A DNA stretch of 45,030 nucleotides from Rickettsia typhi (GTDB lineage Bacteria; Pseudomonadota; Alphaproteobacteria; Rickettsiales; UBA1997): assembly GCA_945862455.1 (NCBI GenBank), contig CAMAXU010000014.1:1-45030 (forward strand), in the 5' to 3' direction. Below are positions 1-7,780 of this stretch, piece by piece (the first letter of the stretch is position 1; each line of letters opens with the position of its first letter). A model generated the notes under the pieces. The model did not search any database and was not told the origin of the DNA. It saw only the letters and a list, made by a program, of their open reading frames with translations. The translations under genes were made by a program, and so were the position numbers.

Positions 1-126
1 CATCTAGAAGGGATGTTTGGACACATCAAAGAGAGGGTAAAAATTCACCGAGGATTGGATAAAAATCGGAAGAAAAAAGCGGTGAAATTTCTGCTGAAAA
101 ACTGGGGGCGAAAAGTGGGTTTTTAG
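1..126 (+). CDS. Transposase, C-terminal fragment (cut by window edge)
   Basis: The frame is open from base 1 and ends at TAG 124-126, giving 41 residues. They include LEGMFGHIKERVKIHRGL followed by a Lys/Arg-rich end. A Glu-Gly-x-Phe...His-x-Gly-Leu block just before a basic tail is what I associate with the C-terminus of DDE-type transposases, where the Glu would be the last catalytic residue. I cannot assign the IS family from 41 residues. The stop codon lies inside a sequence that behaves as a terminal inverted repeat, as expected for the last gene of an insertion sequence. The remainder of the gene is outside the window. Confidence 0.65.
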   Translation, partial: HLEGMFGHIKERVKIHRGLDKNRKKKAVKFLLKNWGRKVGF

Positions 127-149
127 CCCCCCATTTTTTTAATTATGCC
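1..149 (+). mobile_element. Insertion sequence, right end
   Basis: This is the transposase tail plus a terminal repeat at about 118-149. Bases 124-149 recur at 25098-25123 with one mismatch in 26, and the reverse complement of the same end is found at 22521-22552 in two blocks. I take ...AATTATGCC (ending at 149) as the outer edge of the element. No target-site duplication can be judged because the left end is missing. Confidence 0.6.
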
Positions 150-174
150 ATTTGTTATAAATACGCGCGCAAAA

Positions 175-209
175 AAAATCTCCCCCGAAAAAAATTCGAG
201 GGAGATTTT
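175..209 (-). terminator. Rho-independent terminator of the cold-shock gene
   Basis: Read on the minus strand this is a 15-bp stem (AAAATCTCCCTCGAA with one G-U pair) with a short T-rich loop, followed by a run of eight T. It lies 22 bases after the stop codon of the cold-shock gene, with stem and U-tract in the right orientation to end that transcript. Confidence 0.85.
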
Positions 210-231
210 AAAATCAGACTAACAGTTAAAT

Positions 232-450
232 TTAGTTTTGTGCGTTAACGCTTGCAGCTTCAGGACCTTTTTTGCCTTGAACGATTTCGAAAGTCACTTT
301 TTGACCTTCGCGCAAAGTTTTGCGACCGCCGCCGGCCATGTTGATAGCGCTGTGGTGTACGAATACATCCTTTCCGCCTTCTTGTTCAATAAAGCCGAAG
401 CCTTTTTCATCGTTGAACCATTTAACTGTACCTGTTACTTGACCTGACAT
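232..450 (-). CDS. cspA: Cold-shock protein (CspA family)
   Basis: A 72-residue single cold-shock (OB-fold) domain that binds single-stranded RNA/DNA and acts as an RNA chaperone in the cytoplasm. It has the RNP1-like KGFGFI and RNP2-like DVFVHHS motifs, preceded by GTVKWFN, and is full length for the family. The ATG at 448-450 has AGGAG about eight bases upstream. It is monocistronic, with its own promoter (503-531), a ~50-base leader and a strong terminator. The family name is certain; which cspA/B/C-type paralogue it is cannot be told. Confidence 0.95.
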   Translation of the reverse strand: MSGQVTGTVKWFNDEKGFGFIEQEGGKDVFVHHSAINMAGGGRKTLREGQKVTFEIVQGKKGPEAASVNAQN

Positions 451-502
451 TTGTATTACTCCTAGATATTAAAAAAGATATTGGGTTTTTGGTAGTGACG
501 TG

Positions 503-531
503 ACTATAGAAGTGTGAATCTCATTAGACAA
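503..531 (-). promoter_or_regulatory. Sigma-70-type promoter of the cold-shock gene
   Basis: On the minus strand TTGTCT (531-526) is followed after 17 bases by TATAGT (508-503). This predicts a transcript start near 496 and a leader of about 46 bases before the ATG at 450. Confidence 0.6.
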
Positions 532-645
532 AAGATTTTTTCGATAAAAAAATAAATTTGAGAAATTTTCTTATTTTAAGACTTTTTGAGAAAGTTCGAG
601 CATGATATATTTATTCCAAATTCAGATTTTTTTAAAGGCGCTTTT

Positions 646-1257
646 TTACGCAGAAAATTTTCCCCGATAATAAATCAGTGGATTCTTGTCACTCATTTTG
701 GAGTAATCCATAACCTCAGCAATAATGATATGATGATCTCCGGCTTTGATTACGCGCTGTTTCTTACATTCAAAAAAACCTAGCGAATTTTGAAAAATTG
801 GATTACCGAATTTCCCCAAAAGATATGGCTCAACAGTCCATTTTTTAGAATTTTTTGGTGTTGCAAAAGCTTTTGCCAATTCCTGTTGCTCCTGACTTAA
901 AATATTTAGCGAGAAATAGCGGTTCTTTTTAAAAAGTGGCAGGTTGGAAGATTTGTTGTCGATCGAAAACAGCACCAATGGAGGCTCCAGTGATACTGAA
1001 GAAAATGAATTTATAGTCATGCCGAAAAATTCATCGGCAAAGATTTTCTTTAATTTTTGTAAAAATTTTTTACCAAAAATCGTTTCACGCAAAAATTTAT
1101 TATTGAAGATTTTTTCTGAAAAAATCTTGTTTTCAAAAAATTTCTCACTTGAAAAAGTTTCTGCAAGAAAATTCTTACGTCGCGCGCAGGCAATGATTAC
1201 TCCGGTTGAGAATAGTCCAAGACAGTCGCGTAATTTTCTGTGATGATCCATTTTCAA
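646..1257 (-). CDS. Flavin reductase-like FMN-binding protein with a low-complexity insert
   Basis: A 203-residue protein of the flavin reductase-like (split-barrel FMN-binding) family, which reduces or binds FMN/FAD in the cytoplasm. Family signatures are LGLFSTGV (residues 13-20) and FGMTINSFSSVSLEPPLVLFSI (about 78-99). In relatives these two blocks are separated by only a few residues. Here about 50 Phe/Lys/Glu-rich residues (27-76, DNA 1030-1179) lie between them, in frame. The DNA of the insert holds a perfect 10-bp hairpin at 1106-1128. Without the insert the length would be the usual ~150. The electron donor and partner oxygenase are unknown, and there is no monooxygenase gene nearby. 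A start at Met3 (1251) is also possible. Confidence 0.75.
   Translation of the reverse strand: MKMDHHRKLRDCLGLFSTGVIIACARRKNFLAETFSSEKFFENKIFSEKIFNNKFLRETIFGKKFLQKLKKIFADEFFGMTINSFSSVSLEPPLVLFSIDNKSSNLPLFKKNRYFSLNILSQEQQELAKAFATPKNSKKWTVEPYLLGKFGNPIFQNSLGFFECKKQRVIKAGDHHIIIAEVMDYSKMSDKNPLIYYRGKFSA
1106..1128. repeat. Perfect hairpin inside the flavin-reductase insert
   Basis: Arms AAGATTTTTT (1106-1115) and AAAAAATCTT (1119-1128) flank a CTG loop. The structure falls within the extra 150 bases that the protein family lacks, so it probably belongs to an inserted palindromic or low-complexity element. Confidence 0.55.
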
Positions 1258-1427
1258 ATTTAATTATTCTTCAAGAGGAATGATGATGATTTACTTCAAT
1301 AACTTACTTTTACCCCTAATTATCCACAAGAGATCATATCTTTTAATAATTAGGTATTTAATGGCGCAAGAATTTGTCCTAAGTCTTTGCATTCCTGCTA
1401 AAGCAAGACTTGAGATTTTTTAAAATC

Positions 1428-3389
1428 CTAAAAAAGCAATAATTGCTTAAAAGATAAAATCAGGAAAAGTAATAGTGAAATCAAGCCTAAAACCATCCAC
1501 ATTGAATAACTATATAAATAGCCAGTTTGTAACTTACTCACTCTTCCAGCCATGAATTTACAAAAAGCTGCCGCGCTATTTGGCAAGCCGTCAACAATTT
1601 TCATGTCGATAATTTTCCACAAAAAGTTGCCCAGTTTTTTAGTTGGTTTAACCAAAATCACCTCATAGATTTCATCGAAATACCATTTGTTCAAAGACAA
1701 CTTATATAAAAATTTCAAGGCATTTGCCAATTTCGCCGGCCAATCTTTTTTAACCAGATAAAATACATAAGCCAAAGCAATTGCTACAATGCCAACAATC
1801 AATGGCGAAATTTTCACCAAGAACGGCGCGTGATGAATTTCTTCAAGCAAGCCAGCTTTTCCTTCGCGCACGAAAATCGCGCCACTGAAGAAATTTCCTT
1901 CTGCTGCAACCATGTGATAAATTTTTGAACCGACAATTCCAGCAAAAATTGAACCAGCGGCTAAAACGAAAAGGGGAATTAACATTGAAAGCGGCGATTC
2001 ATGGGCGTGGTCGTAGGTGTGATGATCGGCGCGCGTTTTGCCGTGGAAAGTTAAAAATAATAAACGCCAAGAATAAAAGGCGGTTAAAAATGCTGCTGAA
2101 ATTCCCATCCAATAAGCCAATTTTCCAAATGGGCTGTGCGACATGAAAGCAGCTTCGAGAATAACATCTTTCGAATAAAAACCGGCGAATGGCGGAAATC
2201 CTGCAAGTGCGAGAGATCCAATCCACATCATGGCGTAAGTGATCGGAATTTTTTTCCAAATGCCGCCCATTTTTTGGATGTTTTGTTCGTGATGCATTGC
2301 ATGAATTACGCTGCCCGCGCCCAAGAATAACAAGGCTTTGAAGAAAGCGTGAGTTGCTAAATGGAAAATTGCTGCTGAATAAGCTGAAACGCCGCAAGCA
2401 AAAAACATGTAACCAAGTTGCGAGCAAGTTGAGTAAGCGATAATTTTTTTAATGTCATTTTGTGTCAGTGCGATTGTGGCGGCAAATAAGGCGGTTGTAG
2501 CACCAACCAAAGTTACCATTAATAATGCATTTTCAGAATATTCAAAAAGCGGCGAGCAACGCGCCACTAAAAATACACCGGCAGTAACCATTGTAGCAGC
2601 GTGGATTAAGGCTGAAACCGGAGTTGGACCTTCCATCGCATCGGCAAGCCAAACATGTAAACCGATTTGCGCTGATTTACCCATTGCACCTACAAAGAGT
2701 AAGATGCAAATTGCATCAATTGTGCGCCACTCGGTTCCAAAAAGTGCGAATTTATCAAAAACATGGCTGCAAACTGTCGCAAAAACTGGACCATATTGCA
2801 CAGTGCCGAAAGTTAAATAAATCAAACCAATTGCAATAATTAAGCCAAAATCACCAACGCGATTGGCAACGAAGGCTTTAATTGCAGCATTATTTGCTGA
2901 TTCTTTTTTATACCAAAAACCGATGAGCAAGTAAGAAGCAACGCCAACTCCTTCCCAACCAACAAAAAGCTGCAAGAAGTTATCCGCAGTTACTAAAATC
3001 AACATGAAGAAAGTAAAAAGCGAAAGATAAGACATGAAACGCGCAATTGACTTGTCTTCATGCATGTAGCCAATCGAATAAATGTGAACCAAACTTGACA
3101 CAACAGTTACAACAACCAACATGATTGCGGTTAATGAATCAAGCTTGAGAGCCCAATTAGCTGAAAGGTCGCCAGATGTTATCCAATTGACTAAAACTAC
3201 AGTTGAATTGATGTGATTTGTGCTGACATCGTGAAAAACCAGAATCGCGCAAATTGCTGAAATAACTAAAAGCGCGCTGGAAAAAATTTGAGCAAATTTA
3301 TCGGCAAAATTTTTAGACAAAATACGCGAAAGAAATCCGGAAAATAAAAAGCCGAAAAGCGGCAGAAATACTGTAAGCTTAAGAAGCAT
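1428..3389 (-). CDS. nuoL: NADH-quinone oxidoreductase subunit L
   Basis: A 653-residue antiporter-like membrane subunit of respiratory complex I, contributing to proton pumping in the inner membrane. It has an N-terminal hydrophobic hairpin, FVGWEGVGVASYLLIGFWY (the NuoL/ND5 Glu motif) and VSALIHAATMVTAGVFL with the Lys/His pumping region, ending in a long C-terminal lateral-helix region. Length is close to E. coli NuoL. Normally nuoK precedes and nuoM follows; here neither is adjacent, the neighbours being a flavin reductase and lipoproteins. The complex I genes are therefore split in this genome, as is known in some Rickettsiales. Confidence 0.97.
   Translation of the reverse strand: MLLKLTVFLPLFGFLFSGFLSRILSKNFADKFAQIFSSALLVISAICAILVFHDVSTNHINSTVVLVNWITSGDLSANWALKLDSLTAIMLVVVTVVSSLVHIYSIGYMHEDKSIARFMSYLSLFTFFMLILVTADNFLQLFVGWEGVGVASYLLIGFWYKKESANNAAIKAFVANRVGDFGLIIAIGLIYLTFGTVQYGPVFATVCSHVFDKFALFGTEWRTIDAICILLFVGAMGKSAQIGLHVWLADAMEGPTPVSALIHAATMVTAGVFLVARCSPLFEYSENALLMVTLVGATTALFAATIALTQNDIKKIIAYSTCSQLGYMFFACGVSAYSAAIFHLATHAFFKALLFLGAGSVIHAMHHEQNIQKMGGIWKKIPITYAMMWIGSLALAGFPPFAGFYSKDVILEAAFMSHSPFGKLAYWMGISAAFLTAFYSWRLLFLTFHGKTRADHHTYDHAHESPLSMLIPLFVLAAGSIFAGIVGSKIYHMVAAEGNFFSGAIFVREGKAGLLEEIHHAPFLVKISPLIVGIVAIALAYVFYLVKKDWPAKLANALKFLYKLSLNKWYFDEIYEVILVKPTKKLGNFLWKIIDMKIVDGLPNSAAAFCKFMAGRVSKLQTGYLYSYSMWMVLGLISLLLFLILSFKQLLLF
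1430..1448 (-). terminator. Weak terminator overlapping the nuoL stop
   Basis: On the minus strand AAGCAA-TTA-TTGCTT (1448-1434) is followed by a short T run. The stem is only 6 bp and overlaps the last codons of nuoL. A second hairpin at 1381-1411 lies just beyond it, but its T run is on the plus side. Confidence 0.35.
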
Positions 3390-3521
3390 TGGATCTTAAA
3401 AAAAGTTTGAAAGAATTTGAGATGAAGAAGTGCGGCAAATTAGATAAGCGAAAGTGAAAAATCAAAGTGAAAAGTTTAGAAATAAGATTGTTAATAATTG
3501 AATATAATTTTAATAATCGTT

Positions 3522-4037
3522 TTACCAATTACCCGTTCCGATACGCGTGTCACCTTTGCCGTTTATTTTCCAAATACTACCCAAGCTGTGAGCCATTGGA
3601 TCATAACGATCTTGACCCGGAAGCGATGGAGCCATATTAGCAGTTTGCAAAATACCCAAAGCAGAGTGACGGCAAAATACGTGAGCGCCCCAGAAAATTG
3701 TGGTATAATCATTAAAATTTTTCTTCACGTCTGCGGGATCATTCCAGTTCACATTTTTTAATTCTTTTTTATAACGCATCTTGATTTTAGCGATATCGGG
3801 ATTGGATGAAACAATATCAGCATCTTTACTCCAGCTGTAAAATGACATGTAAAATGCTCCGGCAAATTGTGATCCCAAACCTGATTGACAGCCGTGAATC
3901 CAGCCCAAATTATATCCGGGAGATCCGCCTTTAGGCATTTGGCTAAACAAAGTTATACCCATTGGCTTATACCAATTAGGCACGCAAGAAGTTACGAAAA
4001 CTGTGATTAAAAAAATTACAAAAATATTTTTTTTCAT
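3522..4037 (-). CDS. Small lipoprotein, GC-motif family (member 1)
   Basis: Predicted lipoprotein of 171 residues from the Met at 4037. It has a Lys-rich start, a hydrophobic stretch and a lipobox ending VTSC. An upstream in-frame Met (4076) would bury the signal peptide. The chosen ATG overlaps the previous stop by one base (TAATG), implying translational coupling. After the signal come GYNLGWIHGC and, about 65 residues on, DYTTIFWGAHVFC. These match the two half-motifs shared by all five proteins of the cluster. This member is the last and most divergent in its second half. Function unknown; likely attached to a membrane on the periplasmic side. Confidence 0.75.
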   Translation of the reverse strand: MKKNIFVIFLITVFVTSCVPNWYKPMGITLFSQMPKGGSPGYNLGWIHGCQSGLGSQFAGAFYMSFYSWSKDADIVSSNPDIAKIKMRYKKELKNVNWNDPADVKKNFNDYTTIFWGAHVFCRHSALGILQTANMAPSLPGQDRYDPMAHSLGSIWKINGKGDTRIGTGNW

Positions 4038-4588
4038 TATTGCCCAAAAAATTGTCCTTTTGATCCACCGGCCCAAAGTGGATTAGCACTAAATACGCCT
4101 CCACCCGCACCTCCTGACCAAACGTCAAACATTGCATCAAAGCCATTTGCAGGATTTGCTTTGATCGGGGCATCAAGACCACCACCAAACATTCCACCCC
4201 AAGCATCATTAATATTTCCGGCATTGAAAGTTGGATCATAACCACCTGGATTTAAATATTTATCAAACGAACCAACCGGACCTGAAGTTCCGACAATAAC
4301 CTGTTGGAAACACCAAGTATAGCCTCTAGAATGACCAAAACGATATTCGGGATTGCCGATCATTTTCGGATCATAACGATAACTATAACGCGTACGATAA
4401 TAGACGTTACCACGAGCATAAAGAACTGTAGAACATCCGTCTTTATAGCCAGCCTGGAAAGCGGGAGTGCCTTGCGGAATTTTAAAATTTGTCCATTTAA
4501 AATATGGCGTACCCGCATTGGTAAACCATTTACAGCCATCAAGATGAACCAAGAAAAACAATAATAAAACTCTAATCAAAATTTTCAT
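4037..4588 (-). CDS. Small lipoprotein, GC-motif family (member 2)
   Basis: A 183-residue predicted lipoprotein with signal peptide and lipobox LDGC. The first half-motif is TPAFQAGYKDGC and the second, about 38 residues later, is NPEYRFGHSRGYTWC. It differs from its neighbours in a Gly/Asn/Ala-rich C-terminal tail of about 75 residues (repeated GG and FDAMFDVWSGGAGGG-type runs). Start and stop overlap the flanking genes by one base each (TAATG), so it sits inside an operon. The two conserved cysteines outside the lipobox could form a disulfide in the periplasm. No function can be assigned. Confidence 0.78.
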   Translation of the reverse strand: MKILIRVLLLFFLVHLDGCKWFTNAGTPYFKWTNFKIPQGTPAFQAGYKDGCSTVLYARGNVYYRTRYSYRYDPKMIGNPEYRFGHSRGYTWCFQQVIVGTSGPVGSFDKYLNPGGYDPTFNAGNINDAWGGMFGGGLDAPIKANPANGFDAMFDVWSGGAGGGVFSANPLWAGGSKGQFFGQ

Positions 4589-4959
4589 TATTTGTAACCA
4601 CCAAATGTTGAACCCCAGATTGAACTACTCTGTTTTACATAATCAAAACGATAACAATACCAAAAAGCATTACCCCAAGCAGTTTTATAATCGGATGAGC
4701 TAGTCATTTTATAGCCATCAACTTTATTATTAGTGTAAAACATTTTATAAAAAGTACCGCTTCCACCTGACATTCCAACTTCACAACCATCTTGCCAACC
4801 TTGCCTGAATTCGGGAGAAGCTTTCTTTAAATCTTCAGCAAATTCAGTATCTGGGCGGTTGGGAAAAATCCTGCCAATTTCCCTATTACAACCGGTGATC
4901 AATAGAGTTGAGATTAAAAGGAAAAAAAATGTGATTAGTTTTTTATTAAAATTTTTCAT
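4588..4959 (-). CDS. Small lipoprotein, GC-motif family (member 3)
   Basis: A 123-residue predicted lipoprotein with signal peptide and lipobox LITGC. The half-motifs are SPEFRQGWQDGC and SSDYKTAWGNAFWYC, separated by about 35 residues. It overlaps the next gene by one base and the preceding gene by four (ATGA). It is close to the minimal form of the family: signal peptide, short spacer, first motif, Tyr/Gly-rich linker, second motif, short tail. Function unknown. Confidence 0.8.
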   Translation of the reverse strand: MKNFNKKLITFFFLLISTLLITGCNREIGRIFPNRPDTEFAEDLKKASPEFRQGWQDGCEVGMSGGSGTFYKMFYTNNKVDGYKMTSSSDYKTAWGNAFWYCYRFDYVKQSSSIWGSTFGGYK

Positions 4960-5306
4960 TCCAATGGACCTTTGGCAAATGCTCTGAATTTATCATCAAC
5001 AAATTGACCAATATGAAGTACGCAAGCGAACCAACCTTGACTCCAACCGGTTTGATAGCCGGGATCATGTTGATCAATTCCATTACCAAAATCTGGTCCT
5101 TTACCATCCTGATAAACGAAAGCATTGGCAAAAGCTTTGTTGGCCAAAGCCGTTCTGCAACCAGAATACCAGCCCGCCTTATATTCTGGTGGACCATCCG
5201 GAACAGCAAGATTCATGGTAATTGGCTGGTAAAAACCAAAACTTTCTGGCATGCGACAAGAGTTAAGAAATAACATTATAGTTAAAATTAATGTCGCAAT
5301 TTTCAC
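4956..5306 (-). CDS. Small lipoprotein, GC-motif family (member 4)
   Basis: A 116-residue predicted lipoprotein, lipobox LNSC. Half-motifs are PPEYKAGWYSGC and DPGYQTGWSQGWFAC, the clearest pair in the cluster: both read Pro-x-Tyr-x-x-Gly-Trp-x-x-Gly-(x-x)-Cys. The similarity of the halves suggests an ancient internal duplication. It overlaps the next gene by four bases. A 55-base gap separates it from the member upstream. Function unknown; exported and membrane-anchored by inference. Confidence 0.8.
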   Translation of the reverse strand: MKIATLILTIMLFLNSCRMPESFGFYQPITMNLAVPDGPPEYKAGWYSGCRTALANKAFANAFVYQDGKGPDFGNGIDQHDPGYQTGWSQGWFACVLHIGQFVDDKFRAFAKGPLE

Positions 5307-5361
5307 TTTTTTTCACTTAGCCTCAATGTTTAAGAAGATTTAAATACAGGCTCTAGGAAGT

Positions 5362-5691
5362 TTATACAACATCCCAATCCATAAGGTATGTACATTGTTC
5401 ATATCCATCCCACCAACCGCTGTTGTAGTCAGGATTTTTTTGCATACGCTTAAAATCATATTTCTTGCCGTTAATATCACTCAATAATCCCTTCGAAGCA
5501 ACGTCCCATCCTGATCCGCAACCATCTTTAAAACCTTTACCATATTCGGAATCAGTTGAAGGAAAATTTCTCACTCCAGTTAATGGACGCGGTCTAGCTC
5601 CCCAATTCCAGCTTTTTGGCATTCTTTCAGCGAAGAGGCTGCAAGAAGCAAGTGAAATTATTAGTAGTAGTAAGGGAATTTTTTTAAGCAT
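5362..5691 (-). CDS. Small lipoprotein, GC-motif family (member 5)
   Basis: A 109-residue predicted lipoprotein and the first of the five in transcription order. Signal peptide with lipobox LASC (Cys17), then DSEYGKGFKDGC (Cys58) and NPDYNSGWWDGYEQC near the C-terminus. It starts three bases after the stop of the GT4 gene, so the cluster is probably co-transcribed with it. Function unknown. Alternatives such as a colicin-immunity or entry-exclusion lipoprotein cannot be tested from the sequence. Confidence 0.78.
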   Translation of the reverse strand: MLKKIPLLLLIISLASCSLFAERMPKSWNWGARPRPLTGVRNFPSTDSEYGKGFKDGCGSGWDVASKGLLSDINGKKYDFKRMQKNPDYNSGWWDGYEQCTYLMDWDVV

Positions 5692-5694
5692 TTT

Positions 5695-6714
5695 TTAAGA
5701 AATTTTGGTAAGTATTTTTTCAATTTCTTGTGCTAGAAAATCAAAAGAAAATTCTTTTTCAAGCTTTGAAAACGCTTTATTAGTAAATGATGCGTAAATT
5801 TCTGAATTACTCAAAACTTTCACGATTTTTTGAGCCAGATCTTCAGCATTTTCATTTTCAAAAAGCAAGCCATCTTCATCATTTTTAATCAAGAATTTTC
5901 CGCCATCTGTATCAGAAGAAATTACCAAAGTTGAAAATAAAAATCCTTCCAAAATCACCAAACCAAATGGCTCTTCGCGCGAAGGAACGCAAAGAATATC
6001 AACATTTTCAAAAAATTTTGACTTATCCAAAACCGTACCAACAAATTCACATTTTTCTAAAACAGCATTATTTCGAGCAAGTTCTTTGAGTGTATTTAAA
6101 TCATATCCTTTATGCACTTCAAAGCCGCCAATTTTTAAACGAAGATCTTGACCATTTTTTACCAAAATTCCCGCTGCTTTAATTAAAATATCAAAACCTT
6201 TACGCGACTCAATACGACCATAAATACCAATTGTTGGCGCAATTTTTAGAGTTTTTGCGCGATATTTTTGATCAACTTTAATGACGTTCGGCAAAACAAA
6301 AGATTTTTCTTTGTTAAAGCCAGTTGCCACAACTAAATCAGAAATTTGCTGATTAATACTTATTATGTATTCGCAATTCAGCGAGTTTTTAAAACTAATT
6401 CCGTGATTGATTGCAACCGATTTTGTATTTGAAAAAAACCGCATGATTTTCATCCATTTCATCAAGCGATTAGAATGACATAAAACCATATCAGGCTTGA
6501 ATTTGACTAATATCCAAAGCAACTTGATACAATCAAAAATTTGGCTTGAATTTTTTAATTTAAAAATTCTTTTCGTTGCATATTTATCATGACCATTATC
6601 CGAAATTAAAAGCGCAACTTCGTGATTTTGTTGTAGCAAAATTTCACTGTAATTGCGAAAAACCTGATCAACTCCGCCAATACCTTGCGCGTGAATTGCG
6701 TTTAAAATTTTCAT
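5695..6714 (-). CDS. Glycosyltransferase family 4
   Basis: A 339-residue GT-B fold glycosyltransferase from the ATG at 6714. An in-frame Met 21 codons earlier (6777) adds a tail that does not fit the family, whereas MKILNAIHAQGIGGVDQV is the usual N-terminal Gly-rich start. Other GT4 hallmarks are GRIESRKGFDILIKAA (linker and nucleotide-sugar site) and PSREEPFGLVILEGF with the EX7E-type Glu residues. It probably transfers a sugar from a nucleotide donor to a cell-surface glycan at the cytoplasmic face of the inner membrane. It is divergent from the GT61 gene, with start codons 38 bases apart. Donor and acceptor are unknown. Confidence 0.9.
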   Translation of the reverse strand: MKILNAIHAQGIGGVDQVFRNYSEILLQQNHEVALLISDNGHDKYATKRIFKLKNSSQIFDCIKLLWILVKFKPDMVLCHSNRLMKWMKIMRFFSNTKSVAINHGISFKNSLNCEYIISINQQISDLVVATGFNKEKSFVLPNVIKVDQKYRAKTLKIAPTIGIYGRIESRKGFDILIKAAGILVKNGQDLRLKIGGFEVHKGYDLNTLKELARNNAVLEKCEFVGTVLDKSKFFENVDILCVPSREEPFGLVILEGFLFSTLVISSDTDGGKFLIKNDEDGLLFENENAEDLAQKIVKVLSNSEIYASFTNKAFSKLEKEFSFDFLAQEIEKILTKIS

Positions 6715-6751
6715 GTGCGATAAAATTTTTTTAAAAATAATATTTCGCAAA

Positions 6752-7780
6752 ATGCAAAACATCTTTTCAACAATCAATTATCAATATCCGAACCCAAAAA
6801 ATTTCGATCGAACCAATCCGGAATTTGATATTTTTAAAAATGTTCCGCTTGATAATTGTTTTGTACCAGAAATAAAAACTTTTAAAAACATCCGCATCAG
6901 CACTAATTCGGTGCTTTTCAACTATTTCAACATCATCAAAGAAAGTTGTATCAGCACCAATTATGAAAAATATCGCAAAGGTTTTCGTTTTTACCTGAAA
7001 TTTATTTTTCCCAAATTCAATTTTAGTCGCAAAAGATTTTTACTAATCACCGATGAATGGACCAGCAACTATTATCACTGGCATATTTTCGCCTTAAAAA
7101 AACTTTTAATTTTGCAAGAAAAAGGTCTCGCCAAAGATGCTTTGCTTTTTTTACCTAAAAAATATCAACGCTTTAAATTTGTTTTACCGTCACTTGCAAA
7201 ATTCGGAATTAATGAAAAACAAATTATTTTTTTACGCTGTAAATCAAATATTAAAACTGCGGAAGTTTCTTTTGTGGAGCCTTCGCAGCAACATCCGATT
7301 ATTTTTCAAAAAATCCGTGAAATTTTACTACAAAACCAAAAATCTAATTTGGATTTTGGTGATAAAATTTATATTTCTCGCGCAGGACAAGTTTTGCGTT
7401 TTGTAGAAAATGAAAATGAAGTTATGGCTTTGCTTGAAAAATATGGCTTTAAAAAAATTATCGCCGAAAAATTTTCTTACGACGAACAAATTGCTATTTG
7501 TTCTAAAGCCAAATATCTCTTAAGCCCTTACGGTGCAGGACTTACCAATCTTTTATTTATGAAAGAAAATTCGTCAGTTTTAGAATTAGCCAGCGCTCCT
7601 TTTTCGCAAAAATCAGTAACTGATTATTACAAACTAGCTTCCATGTTAAATATTAATTATTTTTACCAAGAATGTGAAATGGCTGAAAGCAGCAAAGTCA
7701 AAGATTTTCATCATGCGAGCTTGTTGGTGAATTTAGAAAAATTGGAAAAAAACTTAAAATTAATGTTGAAAAATGACTGA
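6752..7780 (+). CDS. Glycosyltransferase family 61 (DUF563)
   Basis: About 342 residues from the Met at 6752. An upstream Met at 6713 would overlap the divergent GT4 start. Family features are NYYHWHIFALKKLLIL, IYISRAGQVLRFVENENEV and, near the C-terminus, LLSPYGAGLTNLLFMKENSSVLEL, which matches the conserved His/Tyr-Gly-Ala-Gly-Leu-x-N region of DUF563/GT61 proteins found in capsule and LPS loci. Probably a sugar transferase acting on a surface polysaccharide. It overlaps the ygfZ-like gene by eight bases, so the two are probably co-transcribed although functionally unrelated. Confidence 0.85.
   Translation: MQNIFSTINYQYPNPKNFDRTNPEFDIFKNVPLDNCFVPEIKTFKNIRISTNSVLFNYFNIIKESCISTNYEKYRKGFRFYLKFIFPKFNFSRKRFLLITDEWTSNYYHWHIFALKKLLILQEKGLAKDALLFLPKKYQRFKFVLPSLAKFGINEKQIIFLRCKSNIKTAEVSFVEPSQQHPIIFQKIREILLQNQKSNLDFGDKIYISRAGQVLRFVENENEVMALLEKYGFKKIIAEKFSYDEQIAICSKAKYLLSPYGAGLTNLLFMKENSSVLELASAPFSQKSVTDYYKLASMLNINYFYQECEMAESSKVKDFHHASLLVNLEKLEKNLKLMLKND

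Noticed and set aside
944-1243. 99-residue plus-strand open frame
   Set aside because: Antisense to the insert region of the flavin reductase; no start context or family match.
1999-2427. 142-residue minus-strand frame inside nuoL
   Set aside because: Out-of-frame shadow of nuoL, which is unmistakable.
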